DNA of 64,000 nucleotides from DATKYQ01 sp964640665. GTDB lineage: Bacteria > Myxococcota > B64-G9. This document shows positions 1 through 8,679 of this stretch, piece by piece. The position numbers and the translations under genes were made by a program. The stretch spans positions 24,448 through 88,447 of the forward strand of contig CAZXHT010000010.1 of NCBI GenBank assembly GCA_964640665.1, given 5' to 3'. A model generated the notes under the pieces. It saw only the letters and a program-made list of their open reading frames with translations. It had not been told where the DNA came from and ran no database searches. Position 1 is the stretch's first letter; each line of letters begins with the position of its first letter.

Positions 1-1
1 T

Positions 2-76
2 CACAAGGGCGAGGCCGATCACCTCGGCCAGCCGGTGGAGACGCTGGCCAGGCGGATGCTCGATCAAATAAAGTGA
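2..76 (+). CDS. 3' end of an unidentified gene cut by the window edge
   Basis: An open frame enters from the left edge and stops at TGA 74-76, giving the last 24 residues of a protein (contains GEADHLGQPVETLARRML). That is too short to assign to a family. It is followed by 76 bp of non-coding DNA before purN, so co-transcription is possible but not shown. Its reality rests only on the open frame and its fit with the neighbouring gene order. Confidence 0.4.
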   Translation, partial: HKGEADHLGQPVETLARRMLDQIK

Positions 77-152
77 AATAGGGCACGTTTTTGTCTTTTC
101 CGGTGATTGGTCCTGTGGCATAGTCACATGGCGATTGACACGGAAGTGATCG

Positions 153-803
153 ATGACCGATAAGCTTCGCCTGACGGTTTTCATCTCCGGAGGGGGTACA
201 AATCTGCAGGCGATTATCGATAGCTGCAATAATTCTGATTTTCCAGCCCAGGTGGCGGTGGTGGTCAGCAACAAGCCCGGCGTCTACGGTCTTACCCGGG
301 CGCGGGAAGCCGGAATTCCCACCGAGGTAGTCTCACACCGCGACTTTCCCGACCGCGCCGCGCACGAGGCCGAGATCGTCCGCCGCATACGCCGCTACGA
401 GATCGGGCTGGTGGTGCTGGCCGGTTACATGCGCGTTGTGACCGGCACGCTGCTGAATGCTTTCCATGACGGCAAACGCTGCCTGCCCGGTGTGATCAAC
501 ATCCACCCGGCAGACACAAAGGCCTACCAGGGGGCACACGGCTACGAGTTCGCGCTGGGGATGCTGCCGGATCACCCCGAACGGCTTTCGGAGACAATGA
601 TCACGGTTCACTTCGTCGATGCCGGGGTGGACACCGGGCCGGTGATCATGCAGGCGCCTGTGCCGATTTTGGCCACAGACAGCATCGACGATCTCAGGAA
701 GCGCGGCCTTGAGGTGGAGCATCGTATTTATCCCGAGGCGATCAGGCTGTACGCCGAGAACAAGATTACACTCGATTGCAAGCGCGTGAAGATCACGACC
801 TAA
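153..803 (+). CDS. purN: Phosphoribosylglycinamide formyltransferase (GAR transformylase)
   Basis: This enzyme transfers a formyl group from 10-formyl-tetrahydrofolate to glycinamide ribonucleotide, the third step of de novo purine synthesis. The 216-residue protein has the N-terminal FISGGGTNLQAII phosphate-binding loop, the catalytic NIHP motif (N116, H118) and VHFVDAGVDTGPVI with the catalytic Asp D160. The segment after NIHP is longer than in E. coli PurN and the usual SLLPKYPG loop reads ADTKAYQGAHG, so this is a divergent family member. The ATG at 153 has only a weak upstream GGAAG. The gene lies directly before the two halves of purH, and the stop codon sits at the edge of an assembly gap. 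Confidence 0.93.
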   Translation: MTDKLRLTVFISGGGTNLQAIIDSCNNSDFPAQVAVVVSNKPGVYGLTRAREAGIPTEVVSHRDFPDRAAHEAEIVRRIRRYEIGLVVLAGYMRVVTGTLLNAFHDGKRCLPGVINIHPADTKAYQGAHGYEFALGMLPDHPERLSETMITVHFVDAGVDTGPVIMQAPVPILATDSIDDLRKRGLEVEHRIYPEAIRLYAENKITLDCKRVKITT

Positions 804-805
804 CA

Positions 806-905
806 NNNNNNNNNNNNNNNNNNNNNNNNNNNNNNNNNNNNNNNNNNNNNNNNNNNNNNNNNNNNNNNNNNNNNNNNNNNNNNNNNNNNNNNNNNNNNNN
901 NNNNN
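806..905. other. Assembly gap of exactly 100 Ns
   Basis: Exactly 100 undetermined bases, the conventional size for a gap of unknown length. The six bases CTAACA occur both just before (800-805) and just after (906-911) the gap. This suggests the two contigs actually overlap there and that the real purN-purH spacing is only about 14 bp. Confidence 0.97.
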
Positions 906-922
906 CTAACAGGAGGTAGCAC

Positions 923-1612
923 ATGGCGGGTAACGTAGTTAGTCAAGTCGATGACTGGGTCAATGTGCGGCAGGTGCTAATCAGTGTGTCCGACAAGCGC
1001 GGACTGGACATCCTGGTTCCGGGTCTGGTGTCGGTAAACGCCGAGCTGAAGATTTTTTCAACCGGAGGCACCTACAAGCGCATCGCCGAAATACTGGGAG
1101 CCGATTCGGCCGCCAAGCACTTGATGCCGGTGTCCGAATACACGGGTCAACCCGAGACCCAGGGTGGGTTGGTAAAAACGCTCGACTTCAAGATCTACCT
1201 GGGGTTGCTGACTGAAAAGTACAATCAGGATCACCAGGCCGACCTGGAGCGCACGGGTTCCGTACCAATCGATATGGTGGTTTGTAACCTGTATCCTTTC
1301 GAGGAGACCGTCTCGCAAGCTGGTGTGACGGTCGAGCAGGCCAGGGCCAACATCGACATCGGCGGCCCGTGCATGGTACGTGCCTCGGCCAAGAACTACC
1401 TGAGAGTGGCCTCGGTCACCGATCCCGCCGACTACCAGAATCTACTGAAAAAGCTGAAGAGCAGCGGCGGACGGTTGGATCTGAAAACCCGTTTCGGGCT
1501 GGCCAAGAAGGCCTTCGCTCACAGCGCGGCCTATGATACCCACATCTCGCGTTTTTTAGCCGAGAGGGCCGACGCTGAGGTGGAAAGTTGTTACGATAAA
1601 CAGGAGGTTTGA
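923..1612 (+). CDS. purH: IMP cyclohydrolase, stand-alone N-terminal half of PurH
   Basis: This protein closes FAICAR to IMP, the last step of purine synthesis. Its 229 residues cover the MGS-like fold of PurH: LISVSDKRGLDILVPGL near the N-terminus, FSTGGTYKRIAE, the VSEYTGQPETQGGLVKTL segment, and DMVVCNLYPFEETV followed by NIDIGGPCMVRASAKN. It ends where bifunctional PurH would continue into the transformylase. The ATG at 923 follows a clear AGGAGG at 911-916. The stop is 3 bp before the transformylase gene, whose ribosome-binding site lies inside this gene's last codons, so translation is probably coupled. In most bacteria these domains form one protein of about 520 residues. Confidence 0.92.
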   Translation: MAGNVVSQVDDWVNVRQVLISVSDKRGLDILVPGLVSVNAELKIFSTGGTYKRIAEILGADSAAKHLMPVSEYTGQPETQGGLVKTLDFKIYLGLLTEKYNQDHQADLERTGSVPIDMVVCNLYPFEETVSQAGVTVEQARANIDIGGPCMVRASAKNYLRVASVTDPADYQNLLKKLKSSGGRLDLKTRFGLAKKAFAHSAAYDTHISRFLAERADAEVESCYDKQEV

Positions 1613-1615
1613 CCA

Positions 1616-2866
1616 ATGGCCGAAGATCTCAAGAAGGCCTATCGCACGCTTTTGGACGATCACTTCCCCGAGGATCTCGAAATTTCCTTTGGCACGGGCG
1701 ACGAGCGCCAGACTCTGGTGTATGCCAAGGTGACCTGGGTGGTCGACGGCGTGCGCAAGGGGTTGCGTTACGGTGAAAACCCGGGGCAGGAGGCCGCACT
1801 CTACCGGCTGGTGAACGGCAATCTCACTCTGGGCGATGTGCATTTCATAGGCCCGGGAGAAGATCTGGTCTGCGGCGCCGAGTTGCACCAGTTCGGCAAA
1901 CATCCGGGAAAGACCAACCTTACGGATGCCGACAACGCCTTGAACATCCTGCGCAACCTGACCGAGAAGCCGGCGGTTGCGATCATGAAGCACAACAACC
2001 CCTGCGGTGTCGCCCTGGGCGAGAGTCTGGCGCAGGCCTACGTGCGGGCCGACCTGGCCGACAGGGTGGCCGCCTTCGGCGGATGCATCGCCTGCAACCG
2101 GCCCGTGGACAAGACCACCGCCGAGGAGATCTCACGGCGCTACGCCGAGGTGGTTGTGGCGCCCGGGTTCGAGCAGGGCGCGGTCGATATTCTGGCGCGG
2201 CGCAAAAACCTGCGCATCATGGAGATTCGCAACATCGAGCGCCTGCGTGACTTTGCGCTAAGGCGCTTCGTAGATTTCAAGGCGCTGATCGACGGCGGGC
2301 TGGTGCTGCAGCAGTCGTTCCTGCCAAAAGCCAGGAGCAGGGAAGATCTCAAGTTGGCCGAGACGGATTACAAGGGCAAGCACTACCGCGTCGAGCGAGA
2401 GCCGACACCGGCCGAGTATGACGACATGCTCTTTGGCTGGATGGTCGAGGCCGGAGTGACCTCGAACTCGGTTATCTTCGTCAAGGACGGCACGACGGTG
2501 GGCATCGGCACCGGCGAGCAAGACAGGGTGGGCGTGGCCGAGATCGCGCGCGATAAGGCCTATAGAAAGCTTGCCGATCGCATTTGTTTCGAAAAGCACG
2601 CCAAGCCGTATACCGACCTCGAAGACGGAGATGAAAAGGCCGCGATTGACGCGCGGGTGGGTGAGATGAAGGGTGGCCTGCCGGGAACGGTCATGGTCTC
2701 GGACGCTTTCTTTCCATTCCGCGACGGTATCGAAGTTGGCCTGCGCGAAGGGGTCGAGGCCGTCATCCAGCCGGGCGGGTCGCTGAACGACTACCAGTCG
2801 ATAGAGGCCTGCAACGAGAATGGCGCCACGATGGTCTTCACCGGTCAGAGGTCGTTCAAGCACTGA
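1616..2866 (+). CDS. AICAR transformylase, stand-alone C-terminal half of PurH
   Basis: This enzyme formylates AICAR with 10-formyl-THF to make FAICAR, the substrate of the cyclohydrolase encoded just upstream. Its 416 residues contain GLRYGENPGQEAALY, the catalytic KHNNPCG motif (K125-H126), a second conserved block RYAEVVVAPGFEQGA, and the C-terminal segment EVIQPGGS-type (AVIQPGGSLNDYQSIEACN). The gene has its own AGGAGG (1602-1607) and ATG, and both proteins are complete at their ends. This is therefore a genuine two-gene arrangement rather than a frameshifted purH. It is the last gene of the purine cluster in this window. Confidence 0.92.
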   Translation: MAEDLKKAYRTLLDDHFPEDLEISFGTGDERQTLVYAKVTWVVDGVRKGLRYGENPGQEAALYRLVNGNLTLGDVHFIGPGEDLVCGAELHQFGKHPGKTNLTDADNALNILRNLTEKPAVAIMKHNNPCGVALGESLAQAYVRADLADRVAAFGGCIACNRPVDKTTAEEISRRYAEVVVAPGFEQGAVDILARRKNLRIMEIRNIERLRDFALRRFVDFKALIDGGLVLQQSFLPKARSREDLKLAETDYKGKHYRVEREPTPAEYDDMLFGWMVEAGVTSNSVIFVKDGTTVGIGTGEQDRVGVAEIARDKAYRKLADRICFEKHAKPYTDLEDGDEKAAIDARVGEMKGGLPGTVMVSDAFFPFRDGIEVGLREGVEAVIQPGGSLNDYQSIEACNENGATMVFTGQRSFKH

Positions 2867-2954
2867 ACCGCCGGATTCAAACAACCTTTTCCTTCGCGGC
2901 ACGTATATTATAAGGTACTACCAACGATCATAGTAGATCGCCGGGAGGACTGCC

Positions 2955-3905
2955 ATGACGCACAGGATCTCGATGGTTGCGGTTGTTCTTATGTTTTCGG
3001 CTTGCACCGCCGAATCGGCAACGCCGCGAGAGGTGGTACGGCCGGCCGCGGCAGGCAGCGGAGATGCGCGTGCCTTCGTGCAGATCGTATCAGGCCCAGC
3101 CAAGATCCGGGCGGCGTCGGGATTTGTCTTCGACGCCAGGCCAAGCTTGCCGCTGCTTATCGCAGACGAGATCGAGGCACCGGACAAGGGCTTCGTGGTG
3201 TTGCGTCTGACTAACGGCTATCTGGTGCGTGTGGACGCCGGGGTCGCCTTGCGGGTCAAGGACATTGTTTTGTTGAGTGCGCCGCGGGCCGGCCAGGGGC
3301 TGGCCGCGCAACTCGATCGACTGCTTTCGAAAGAGGAACAGCAGCAGGGCGAACGCATTGCCGGCTGGCACGCGCGCCTGACGGGCGCCGAGACTGTGCC
3401 GGCGCAGCAAGAGCAGAAGGAGGCCGCCGCGGAAGAGTCTCAAGCTCCGCTTCGGGTCGTGAAACTCGAGAAGAAGACCATGACGGCAAGGGCGCGCAAG
3501 GCGCCGAGTAAATCGAGTCGCGCCGCCGATGTGGACGAGACGTCCGAAAAAATGGCGGCCCCACCCGGTGGGGCGGGTGTTGGTCAGGTGGTCGCGTTGA
3601 TGTGGCGCACGCGCGTCGGCGACAAGGAGAGAGTCGAGAAGGGGCCGGCGCCTGAGCTAGTGGCCAGGATGATCAACGACAGCAATCTGTCGGTTTGCTT
3701 GGGTCGGGCCGTCGCCGGACTGCCGAAGGCGGTGCGGCCGCGCTCGGTCGAACTACGAATCGAGCTTGCCGGCCACAAAGTCGTGCGAATCATCCTGGGC
3801 GGCGGATTGCCGTTACCGTCCTGTCTGGCCGGAAGACACCTGAACGAGAAAATGACACTGGGACCGGCCGACGGCTGGGTAATCTTCGAGGTTCCCCTGC
3901 CTTGA
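2955..3905 (+). CDS. Lipoprotein with FecR-like and AgmX/PglI-like regions
   Basis: The 316-residue protein begins with a lipoprotein signal (VVLMFSAC, lipidated Cys17), so it should be membrane-anchored and face the periplasm. Residues about 40-105 (ASGFVFDARPSLPLLIADEI... NGYLVRVDAGVALRV) resemble the FecR-type domain. A charged low-complexity linker occupies about 125-200. The C-terminal 85 residues, with the pair C..AVAGLPKAVRPRSVELRIEL / PLPSCLAGRHL, look like the AgmX/PglI or TonB-C-like domain common in Myxococcota. GGGAGGA (2943-2949) precedes the ATG. The stop overlaps the start of the adenylate cyclase gene by four bases, so the two are probably translated together. Exact function is unknown. 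Confidence 0.75.
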   Translation: MTHRISMVAVVLMFSACTAESATPREVVRPAAAGSGDARAFVQIVSGPAKIRAASGFVFDARPSLPLLIADEIEAPDKGFVVLRLTNGYLVRVDAGVALRVKDIVLLSAPRAGQGLAAQLDRLLSKEEQQQGERIAGWHARLTGAETVPAQQEQKEAAAEESQAPLRVVKLEKKTMTARARKAPSKSSRAADVDETSEKMAAPPGGAGVGQVVALMWRTRVGDKERVEKGPAPELVARMINDSNLSVCLGRAVAGLPKAVRPRSVELRIELAGHKVVRIILGGGLPLPSCLAGRHLNEKMTLGPADGWVIFEVPLP

Positions 3906-6145
3906 TCCGGTTGCGTAATCCTCTGCTTTCCGGACTGCTACTGAGCGTATTGCTGTCCGCATTGGCCGGCGCCAACCGCTACGGTCTAAGCCTGCCAATA
4001 TTGGGTGATTTACTAGAGACACTCGAACGCCGTGCTGAAGACCTTCGTTTTGTAATCCGTGGCCCCTTAGAGCCTGGGCCCGAGACAGTCCTGGTCGTCT
4101 TCGACGACAAGAGCTACGCTGCCGACCCGACCATCTTCGAGCGTCGCGCGGGTTGGACCAGAGTGATCGACGCGGTCGGCCGGGCCGATCCGAAGGTAAT
4201 CGGGGTGGACAGTTTTTTCTCAAAGCCCGAACGTTTGTTGCCGGAAAATCTGCAAAAAGCGCTAGACGATTTTTTTTCGTCCCGTGCTGTTTCGGGCGAC
4301 GAAGCAGAGGGTGTTGCTGGAGACGGCCCGCTGGATTTGCTCAGGCGCATTTGGAAAGAGACGCAGGGAGATCAGCGTCTGGCAGGCACCATCGCCGGGG
4401 TCGGCAACGTGATTCTGGCAATGCACCTGGGAAACAAGGGCAACGTCGGGGACCATGCCGCGGACGGCGAAATCCTGTCCAAGGGGCGCTTCGGTCAAAG
4501 TGTGCCCGGGCTTTACAAGCCCGCGCAGATGGAATCGGCGATGGCCTCGTTGCCCGCCTTTTGTCGTGCGGCCCGCGGGCTGGGCGTGGTGACCGTATTC
4601 GAAGACAGAACGCGCACGGTGCGCGAAATGAAGTTGGTTATGGGTTTCGCGGGCGGGTTGTATACGTCGCTTGCGGCACAGCTTGTCGCGGGTTACCGGG
4701 GGCTGGGGCGAGGCAGGCTAGCCTACCTGGGAATAGATCACAGCGTGCACATTGGCGGGCAGGCGATAAAGCTCAACCGGCGAGACGGGTTCTATCTCAA
4801 TTTCCGCGGACCGGCAGGCACGTTCGAGACGATCTCGATGAGCGACTTGCTATCGGGCCGTGTTTCCGAGAAGGAGCTTTCCGGTCGGATAGTTCTTCTG
4901 GGTATCACACAGTTCGGCCACGACTCGGCCCGCACTCCTTTTCAGACAACTTTTCCCGCGGTCGAACTGCAAGCCACAGCGGTGGACAACCTGCTGCGCG
5001 GCGACTTCATCGTCCGATCACCGCCCTGGCTGGATGCGCTTGTCTGCCTGGCTCTGGGGCTGTTGATTTCAGCGTTGTTCTGGCCGCGCCTTTCGCTGGC
5101 CCCCTGGTTGAGGGTATCCGGGTCCGGCGCCGGCTTGATTGTCTACCTGGTTGTCAGCCAGTACTTTTTCGCGGCGAAAAACACCTGGCTGGCCGCGGCC
5201 GCGCCGGGCGGGGTCTTCATCTCCGTCCTGCTTGTCTGCCTTGCGCTTTCTTATATCGGCGAGGGCGCTCAAAGGCGCAAGTTGCGCCGGGCCTTCGCCC
5301 ACTATCTTTCGGACGAGGTCATTCGCGGGCTGCTCGCAAGCCCGGGCGCGCTATCGCTTGGCGGCGAACGCAAGCTGTTGACGGTCTTGTTTTCGGACAT
5401 AAGGGGTTTTACCAATATCTCCGAGCAGATTCCCCCCGAGGAACTGACGGCGCTTTTGAACGACTACTTCACGCCCATGACCCGGGCGGTGCTGGCATCC
5501 GGCGGCCTGCTGGACAAGTACATCGGCGACGCCTTGATGGCGGTGTTCGGAGCGCCCCTGCCGCAACCCGATCATACCGCCCGGGCCCTGCGCTGCGCTC
5601 TGCTGATGCATGCCGAACTCGAGAAAATTCGTCCGCTGTTTGCCGGCAAGGGATTGGATCTCGACATCGGGGTAGGGATAAACAGCGGAGAGATGGTGGT
5701 GGGCAACATGGGCTCGGCCGAGCGTTTCGACTACACGGTGGTGGGCGACGCGGTCAACCTGTCGTCGCGGCTCGAGGGGTTGACCCGCAGGTACGGCGTA
5801 TTTTGCATCCTGGGAGAGCGCGCCCGCAAGCTGGCCGGCGAAGGGTTCGAGTTTCGCGAGATAGACCGCGTACAGGTTAAGGGCAAGTCGCTGGCGGTGT
5901 CCGTCTTCGAGCTGCTCTCGGGAGAGGATTACACCATCGCGCGTTACCGGGATCTGTCCCGCTTCCAGGCTGCCCTGGCCGCATTTCGCAAGGGAGAGTT
6001 CGAGAAGGCCCGCCGGGAGTTCGGTGTCTTTCACGAAGCCAATCCGCAAGACAGGGTGACCGCGCTCTACCTCGAGCGCCTGGCCGGTCAGGGCGACGGC
6101 CCGTCTGACGACTGGAACCCGGTAGCCGTGCTGCAAAGCAAGTAA
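3902..6145 (+). CDS. CHASE2-domain class III adenylate cyclase
   Basis: Membrane-bound cyclase expected to make cAMP in response to an extracytoplasmic signal. I start it at TTG 3902, which overlaps the preceding stop (TTGA) and puts a hydrophobic segment at residues 5-25; the frame stays open further upstream inside the lipoprotein gene. This gives 747 residues. About 30-370 is a CHASE2 sensor (VLVVFDDKSY, VIGVDSFF, GRIVLLGITQFG). About 376-456 holds three membrane helices. About 490-665 is the catalytic domain, with metal ligands D499 (FSDIRGFT) and D543 (DKYIGDALMAVFG) and the VVGDAVNLSSRLE block. K539 and the Asp in VVGD fit adenine specificity. A short alpha-helical tail follows. Confidence 0.88.
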   Translation: MIRLRNPLLSGLLLSVLLSALAGANRYGLSLPILGDLLETLERRAEDLRFVIRGPLEPGPETVLVVFDDKSYAADPTIFERRAGWTRVIDAVGRADPKVIGVDSFFSKPERLLPENLQKALDDFFSSRAVSGDEAEGVAGDGPLDLLRRIWKETQGDQRLAGTIAGVGNVILAMHLGNKGNVGDHAADGEILSKGRFGQSVPGLYKPAQMESAMASLPAFCRAARGLGVVTVFEDRTRTVREMKLVMGFAGGLYTSLAAQLVAGYRGLGRGRLAYLGIDHSVHIGGQAIKLNRRDGFYLNFRGPAGTFETISMSDLLSGRVSEKELSGRIVLLGITQFGHDSARTPFQTTFPAVELQATAVDNLLRGDFIVRSPPWLDALVCLALGLLISALFWPRLSLAPWLRVSGSGAGLIVYLVVSQYFFAAKNTWLAAAAPGGVFISVLLVCLALSYIGEGAQRRKLRRAFAHYLSDEVIRGLLASPGALSLGGERKLLTVLFSDIRGFTNISEQIPPEELTALLNDYFTPMTRAVLASGGLLDKYIGDALMAVFGAPLPQPDHTARALRCALLMHAELEKIRPLFAGKGLDLDIGVGINSGEMVVGNMGSAERFDYTVVGDAVNLSSRLEGLTRRYGVFCILGERARKLAGEGFEFREIDRVQVKGKSLAVSVFELLSGEDYTIARYRDLSRFQAALAAFRKGEFEKARREFGVFHEANPQDRVTALYLERLAGQGDGPSDDWNPVAVLQSK

Positions 6146-6156
6146 GAGCCGAATTG

Positions 6157-6175
6157 ACGGCTGTGGGCAAGCCGT
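6157..6175. terminator. Weak stem-loop after the adenylate cyclase gene
   Basis: ACGGCT and AGCCGT can pair around a 7-nt loop, 11 bp after the cyclase stop. There is no T-run, so it may be only a weak or Rho-assisted terminator, or chance. Confidence 0.2.
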
Positions 6176-6271
6176 GTTCAACTCTCGTTTGACGGGGACC
6201 CATGAGAGGTGCGTGGAAAGACGGCACTGAGGCGGTGACGGGCAGACGGATGTGAGCAGGGAGGTCGCTTA

Positions 6272-7324
6272 ATGCCGGGGAGCAACTTTCAGCCCAGGTT
6301 TACGATCACAAACTCGATCACCGCTGCACTCACGCGCATTGAGCGGGCGCGGGGATTCCTGGAAGCCGCGACGCTCTCTGAAGACTGGATTCGACGGATG
6401 GGTGAGCGGGCACTGGTGCTGGAGGCTCACTACACCACCCACATCGAGGGCACACGTCTGACGCTGGAACAATCCAAACGCCTGTGGGTGGGCGAGGAGG
6501 TTCCCGGGGCCGACCCGCACGATACCCGGGAACTTTTGAACTATCGCAGTGCATTCGATTTCGTATCCGAGTACCTCGACAGCGGCAAGCCCATCGGCGA
6601 GGAGATGATCCGCGGGATTCACAAACGACTGGTCGAGGGCGTGCGTGGCGGGGCGGCTGCTCCAGGCGAGTACCGCAGGATTCAGAACTATGTGATCAAT
6701 TCCGCTACGCAAGAAATAGTCTACACACCTCCAACTCCGCGTGACATTTCCGCCATGATGTCGGAACTGGTGAACTGGCTGAACCGAGAGAAAGAAACGC
6801 ATCCCGTTCTGATCAGCGGGATCGCCCAGTTCCAGCTTGTGCACATCCACCCGTTTCTGGATGGAAACGGACGCACCTCTCGGCTGCTCTCGACGCTGTG
6901 CCTCTACCGCTCAGGCTATGATTTCAAGCGACTCTTTACCATCAGCGAATACTATGACCGTAACCGGGTCGCCTTTTACCGTGCCATTCAGAGCGTGCGC
7001 GAACGCAAGATGGAAATGACCGGCTGGCTGGAGTACTTCGTGGAGGCATTGGCAACACAGATGCGGGAAACGGTGGAGCGCGGCAAGAAGGCGATGCGCG
7101 CCGATCTGATCGTTAGACATCATGAACTTAATGAGCGTCAGGCAAGAGCACTCGACTTCCTGCACGAACATGACGAGATGCACATTAGGATCCTTGAGGC
7201 CTTATGCCCCGAAGTCAACAGACGAACCCTTCAGCGTGACCTGCGGAATATGGAAGACTTAGGTCTAATCGAACGAAAGGGCGCCGCCCGGCAGTCTCTT
7301 TACGTATTGAAGAACAATAAGTAA
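6272..7324 (+). CDS. Fic-domain protein with C-terminal winged helix
   Basis: Fic enzymes usually transfer AMP from ATP to a hydroxyl of a target protein. The 350-residue protein has the catalytic motif HPFLDGNGRTSR with His193, and an N-terminal inhibitory helix YTTHIEGT (T55...E59), which places it in the class of Fic proteins that are held inactive by their own N-terminus. Residues about 280-345 (ERQARALDFLHEHDEMHIR... VNRRTLQRDLRNMEDLGLIERKG) form a winged-helix domain typical of Fic proteins of this size, which may bind DNA. GGGAGG (6259-6264) precedes the ATG. No antitoxin gene is adjacent. A phased octamer repeat begins right after the stop and could be its DNA target. The protein target is unknown. 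Confidence 0.9.
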   Translation: MPGSNFQPRFTITNSITAALTRIERARGFLEAATLSEDWIRRMGERALVLEAHYTTHIEGTRLTLEQSKRLWVGEEVPGADPHDTRELLNYRSAFDFVSEYLDSGKPIGEEMIRGIHKRLVEGVRGGAAAPGEYRRIQNYVINSATQEIVYTPPTPRDISAMMSELVNWLNREKETHPVLISGIAQFQLVHIHPFLDGNGRTSRLLSTLCLYRSGYDFKRLFTISEYYDRNRVAFYRAIQSVRERKMEMTGWLEYFVEALATQMRETVERGKKAMRADLIVRHHELNERQARALDFLHEHDEMHIRILEALCPEVNRRTLQRDLRNMEDLGLIERKGAARQSLYVLKNNK

Positions 7325-7332
7325 CGACGAGT

Positions 7333-7385
7333 ATCACGACATATCACGACGCACAATCGCGACAAATCGCGACATGGATCGCGAC
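7333..7385. repeat. Five phased copies of ATCRCGAC
   Basis: ATCACGAC occurs at 7333 and 7343, and ATCGCGAC at 7356, 7366 and 7378. Start-to-start steps are 10, 13, 10 and 12 bp, close to one helical turn each, so all copies face roughly the same side of the DNA. It lies 8 bp after the Fic stop codon in otherwise non-coding DNA (7325-7501). It looks like a multi-copy protein-binding site or a decaying tandem repeat. Confidence 0.7.
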
Positions 7386-7501
7386 TGTTGCTCTGGGAAG
7401 GGAGACCTGAAGAGAATCTTGAGTTGGTAGAAACTTGAAGTCGGCCCATACATCCATTAAAGCATCTTTATGTTGGCCGGTGATTCCGGAGGAAAGACCA
7501 C

Positions 7502-7795
7502 GTGTATAAGCCATGTTTCACATTGGGTGTGTTGTTCTGTGCAATGACGCCGCTGGTCTTCGGGTGTACCCATGGATCGATTGGCGCGCAGGACGAGCCC
7601 CTGGACTACTCTCATCCGGAGCGCTTCCTGATCCGGGTGGTCCTGCGCGGGGAGTCGGGCTGCAACGTCACCCGCTACAACGTCGACGGCGCCTGCTGGG
7701 ACGAGTGGCCCAACTACGAAAATATGAATTTCAGGGTCACCATCGTGATGGTGGCCTTGGGCGAGTCTTTTTCCGGGTGGAGTAACTATCCCTAG
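7502..7795 (+). CDS. Small putative lipoprotein
   Basis: A 97-residue protein that starts at GTG after a strong GGAGGAAAG (7488-7496). It has a lipoprotein-type signal ending LVFGC (Cys22), so it should be anchored in the outer or inner membrane. The mature part is about 75 residues with two further Cys (GCNVTRYNVDGACWDEW). I recognise no family. It stands alone on its strand, 26 bp before the VanW gene, and could be the first gene of that operon. Confidence 0.6.
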   Translation: MYKPCFTLGVLFCAMTPLVFGCTHGSIGAQDEPLDYSHPERFLIRVVLRGESGCNVTRYNVDGACWDEWPNYENMNFRVTIVMVALGESFSGWSNYP

Positions 7796-7821
7796 TTGAT
7801 CAATGTTGCACACACTTCAAG

Positions 7822-8679
7822 ATGAACGCTATGAACGATAAAGATTCCGTGCCACTTTGGTCGCATATGGTTGCAATGCTGCGCCAGGCGATTCCGTTCG
7901 GGCTTCGGGTCGAGATTCTCCGCGGCAGGCGATTTATAGACGATATTAAGTATCGCGCCTTGATAAGCCTCAAGCGGACTTCGCCGGAGGATTTCACTCA
8001 TCATCTGGCCGAAGGTTCGTCTCCCTTGCAGCGCCCGGGTACTGTCAGCTCAGTTGCCCTGCAGAAAGGCAAAGAACATAACGTGGGTCTGGTAGCCGGC
8101 GCCATCGACGGCGTGGTGCTGCAACCGGGAGAGCTGTTTTCGTACCACGCGCTGGTAGGGCGACCCAGCCGGCTTCGCGGTTTCGCTCTCGGGCTGGAGC
8201 TGCACGATAGGCGGGAGTCTGCAGGAATCGGGGGCGGTTCCTGTCAGGTCAGCAACCTGCTGTACTGGCTGGGTATCCGGGCCGGATTGAAGATAGTCGA
8301 ACGTCACCGTCATGCTTTTGATCTGTTCCCCGACCATCGCCGTACGGTTCCCTTCGGCTGTGGGGCGACCGTGTTTTTCAATTATCATGATCTGCGCATG
8401 CAAAACCCGCACAAAGAAGCTATTCGTATCGGCCTGAAAGTCGAGGACGGCCATTTGCACGGTGAAATATGTTCAGAGACAGACATCGGGTTGAGCATCA
8501 GTATCCGGGAAGTCAATCACCGGTTTACCAAGGAACCTGACGGAGTGATTTGGCGTGAGAACGAAATCCATCGAACCATTCACAATAAGCGGGGAAAACT
8601 ACTGCGCCAAGAGATCCTCGCCCATAACCGTGGACGTGTACAGTACCCCGTGCCCGATGATCTTGTGGAGCTCAGATGA
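7822..8679 (+). CDS. VanW-family protein
   Basis: The 285-residue protein carries the VanW signature: LQPGELFSYHALVGRP followed by GIGGGSCQVSNLLYW. VanW proteins are found near glycopeptide-resistance genes and in many envelope contexts, but their biochemical role is not settled. No signal peptide is visible. ATG 7822 is used; ATG 7831 is an alternative and neither has a strong ribosome-binding site. The stop overlaps the next start by four bases (ATGA), so it forms an operon with the methyltransferase and the glycan-binding-type protein, which points to cell-surface glycan work. Confidence 0.82.
   Translation: MNAMNDKDSVPLWSHMVAMLRQAIPFGLRVEILRGRRFIDDIKYRALISLKRTSPEDFTHHLAEGSSPLQRPGTVSSVALQKGKEHNVGLVAGAIDGVVLQPGELFSYHALVGRPSRLRGFALGLELHDRRESAGIGGGSCQVSNLLYWLGIRAGLKIVERHRHAFDLFPDHRRTVPFGCGATVFFNYHDLRMQNPHKEAIRIGLKVEDGHLHGEICSETDIGLSISIREVNHRFTKEPDGVIWRENEIHRTIHNKRGKLLRQEILAHNRGRVQYPVPDDLVELR

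Noticed and set aside
923..2866. Split purH as a sequencing frameshift
   Set aside because: Each half has its own start, ribosome-binding site and natural ends, and no overlap of the two frames would rebuild one chain.
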